Source: Dyella sp. 2HG41-7 (GTDB lineage: Bacteria > Pseudomonadota > Gammaproteobacteria > Xanthomonadales > Rhodanobacteraceae). From it: a DNA stretch of 64,000 bases. The translations under genes were made by a program, and so were the position numbers. The notes beneath the pieces are model-generated. The model was not told the DNA's origin and ran no database searches. It saw nothing but the letters and a program-made list of their open reading frames with translations. Shown in pieces: positions 62,995 to 64,000 of this stretch (its first letter is position 1; each line of letters starts with the position of its first letter). The stretch is taken from positions 2,170,001 through 2,234,000 of the forward strand of contig NZ_JAJEJV010000004.1 in NCBI RefSeq assembly GCF_021390675.1. Direction: 5' to 3'.

Positions 62995-64000
62995 TTATTG
63001 CTGCTGTTTGTAGATCACGCCGCCCTTCATCACAAACGGCACATGCTCGATTGCGCTGATGTCTTGAGTCGGATCGCCTTGCACTGCAATCACATCGGCA
63101 TCCAGTCCTGCTTTTAGCTGCCCGAACTTATCCTGCTGCCGCAAGATTTTCGCGTCTACCGCCGTGGCGGCGAGCAGTGCGCGTGTCGGCGACATGCCAT
63201 CGCGCACCATCCATTCCAGTTCCTTGTAATTGGTGCCGTGCGTAAACACGCCCACGTCGCTGCCGTTGCCGATGGTGACGCCGGATTCCAGGGCGAGCTT
63301 GAACGCATGTGCGGCTTGCTGCATATCGTCGGTGGGCGGCGCGCCGGGCTTCCAGCCATGGAAATATTCGGAATACGCAGTTTCAGCTTCAAGCGTGGGG
63401 ATATAAGCGACGTTGTGTTGCTTCATCAGCGCGAAGGTCTCTTTCGTGGCGCCGTAAGCGTGTTCGACGGTGTCCACGCCAGCAAGAATCGCGCGGCGCA
63501 TGCCTTCGGGCGTGGTCGAATGCACGGAAACGGGCAGCCCGAGCGAGTGCGCGGCTTCCACGCCTGCGTTCAATTCTTCTTGCGTAAAGGTGGGTACTGA
63601 GCCTTTGCTTTTGCCGCAATGGTAGTCGGCGTAGATTTTGATCCAGTCCGCGCCGTGCGCGGCTTGATCGCGTACCGCGTCGATCATTTCAGCGGTGCCG
63701 CTTACCGGAATGCCGCCCTGCGGCAGATCGATATCGGTGCGGAAACCCAGCGGGCCGGGGCCGTAGCAATGCGCGGCGATGGTAGCGCGTGTGGCGACGA
63801 ACAAATGCGGGCCTGGAATCAGTCCATTGTCGATCGCGCGTTGCACATCGACATCGGAATAGCCGGCGCCTTCGGTGCCGAGATCGCGCAAGGCGGTGAA
63901 GCCGGCCATCAAGGTGTCGTGCACATGCTGCACGGCTTCGATGGTGCGGTACGAGAGTGTTTCTTTCAGTACCTGATCGTTCCACAGCGTTTCGTTGTAG
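62995..64000 (-). CDS. Metal-dependent amidohydrolase (5' end outside window)
   Basis: C-terminal part of an amidohydrolase with a TIM-barrel fold; the frame stays open to the right edge, so at least 22 further codons precede the Met-like start shown. Family motifs are [49 protein letters not shown] (outline), TVEHAYG and [12 protein letters not shown] with the metal Asp. It belongs to the Xaa-Pro dipeptidase/imidazolonepropionase-like branch. Nearby signal-peptide evidence is lost beyond the edge. A role with hutU is possible but the genes are convergent and hutI is present elsewhere. Confidence 0.85.
   Translation of the reverse strand, partial: YNETLWNDQVLKETLSYRTIEAVQHVHDTLMAGFTALRDLGTEGAGYSDVDVQRAIDNGLIPGPHLFVATRATIAAHCYGPGPLGFRTDIDLPQGGIPVSGTAEMIDAVRDQAAHGADWIKIYADYHCGKSKGSVPTFTQEELNAGVEAAHSLGLPVSVHSTTPEGMRRAILAGVDTVEHAYGATKETFALMKQHNVAYIPTLEAETAYSEYFHGWKPGAPPTDDMQQAAHAFKLALESGVTIGNGSDVGVFTHGTNYKELEWMVRDGMSPTRALLAATAVDAKILRQQDKFGQLKAGLDADVIAVQGDPTQDISAIEHVPFVMKGGVIYKQQQ

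Noticed and set aside
1-64000. Mobile elements, prophage, CRISPR arrays, tRNA or rRNA genes
   Set aside because: No transposase, integrase or phage structural gene, no regularly spaced repeats, and no tRNA T-loop pattern were seen by eye; a tRNAscan or rRNA search would be decisive.

Overview
The window is an ordinary chromosomal segment of a gammaproteobacterium, most likely of the order Xanthomonadales and plausibly Rhodanobacteraceae (Dyella, Luteibacter or Rhodanobacter type). This rests on moderately high GC content, on the gene neighbourhoods metG-rsxB-nth, prmB-aroC and asd-fimV-truA-trpF-trpB-trpA-accD, and on dispersed GC-rich intergenic hairpins of the kind common in this order. I see no rRNA, tRNA, CRISPR array, phage, integrase or transposase. 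Coding density is high, and most neighbours on the same strand overlap by 1-4 bases.

Layout. 1-3.2 kb: start of pstS with a Pho box, rnt, and a coiled-coil porin. 3.2-6.7 kb: metG-rsxB-nth. 6.7-9.2 kb: a secreted phosphoesterase and a DUF2147 protein, apparently inserted between metG and apbC. 9.3-12 kb: apbC, dcd and a lipoprotein. 11.9-18.4 kb: HIT and dienelactone hydrolases, rimO, a DUF3025 protein, greB, a MltD-like lytic transglycosylase and an unknown gene. 18.5-25 kb: psd, a cupin, prmB, a GNAT protein, aroC, a 2-hydroxyacid dehydrogenase and asd. 25-33 kb: fimV, truA, trpF, a LysR regulator, trpBA and accD. 33.2-35.2 kb: a non-coding stretch with clustered DnaA-box-like sites, then PAP2 phosphatase and glycosyltransferase genes. 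35.3-39.9 kb: a DUF4399 protein, gltX, a zinc block (zur, MerC-like, CDF exporter) and the small ribosomal protein THX. 40-45.7 kb: hutI, a CLC antiporter, a GNAT-nitrilase fusion and hutF. 46-56.4 kb: an accessory metabolic region with two LysR regulators, an aldo/keto reductase, an MFS transporter, a nucleotide pyrophosphatase and a Tat-exported carbonic anhydrase. 56.4-60.2 kb: alkylation repair (ada-alkA fusion with ogt) and a membrane catalase-cytochrome b561 pair. 61.2-64 kb: hutU and the 3' part of an amidohydrolase gene.

Working together: tryptophan, chorismate and aspartate-family synthesis genes sit in one conserved block. Three histidine-degradation genes (hutI, hutF, hutU) are present but scattered, and hutF points to the two-step formylglutamate route. 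The zinc block carries a convincing Zur-type operator.

I find no clear undescribed defence or secretion system. The most interesting unexplained signals are non-coding: the DnaA-box cluster after accD (33252-33414), three long inverted-repeat elements (379-516, 17711-17849, 45752-45846), and a two-hairpin leader before accD. Among proteins, an RnfB-like ferredoxin lacking its membrane anchor and the catalase/b561 pair merit attention.
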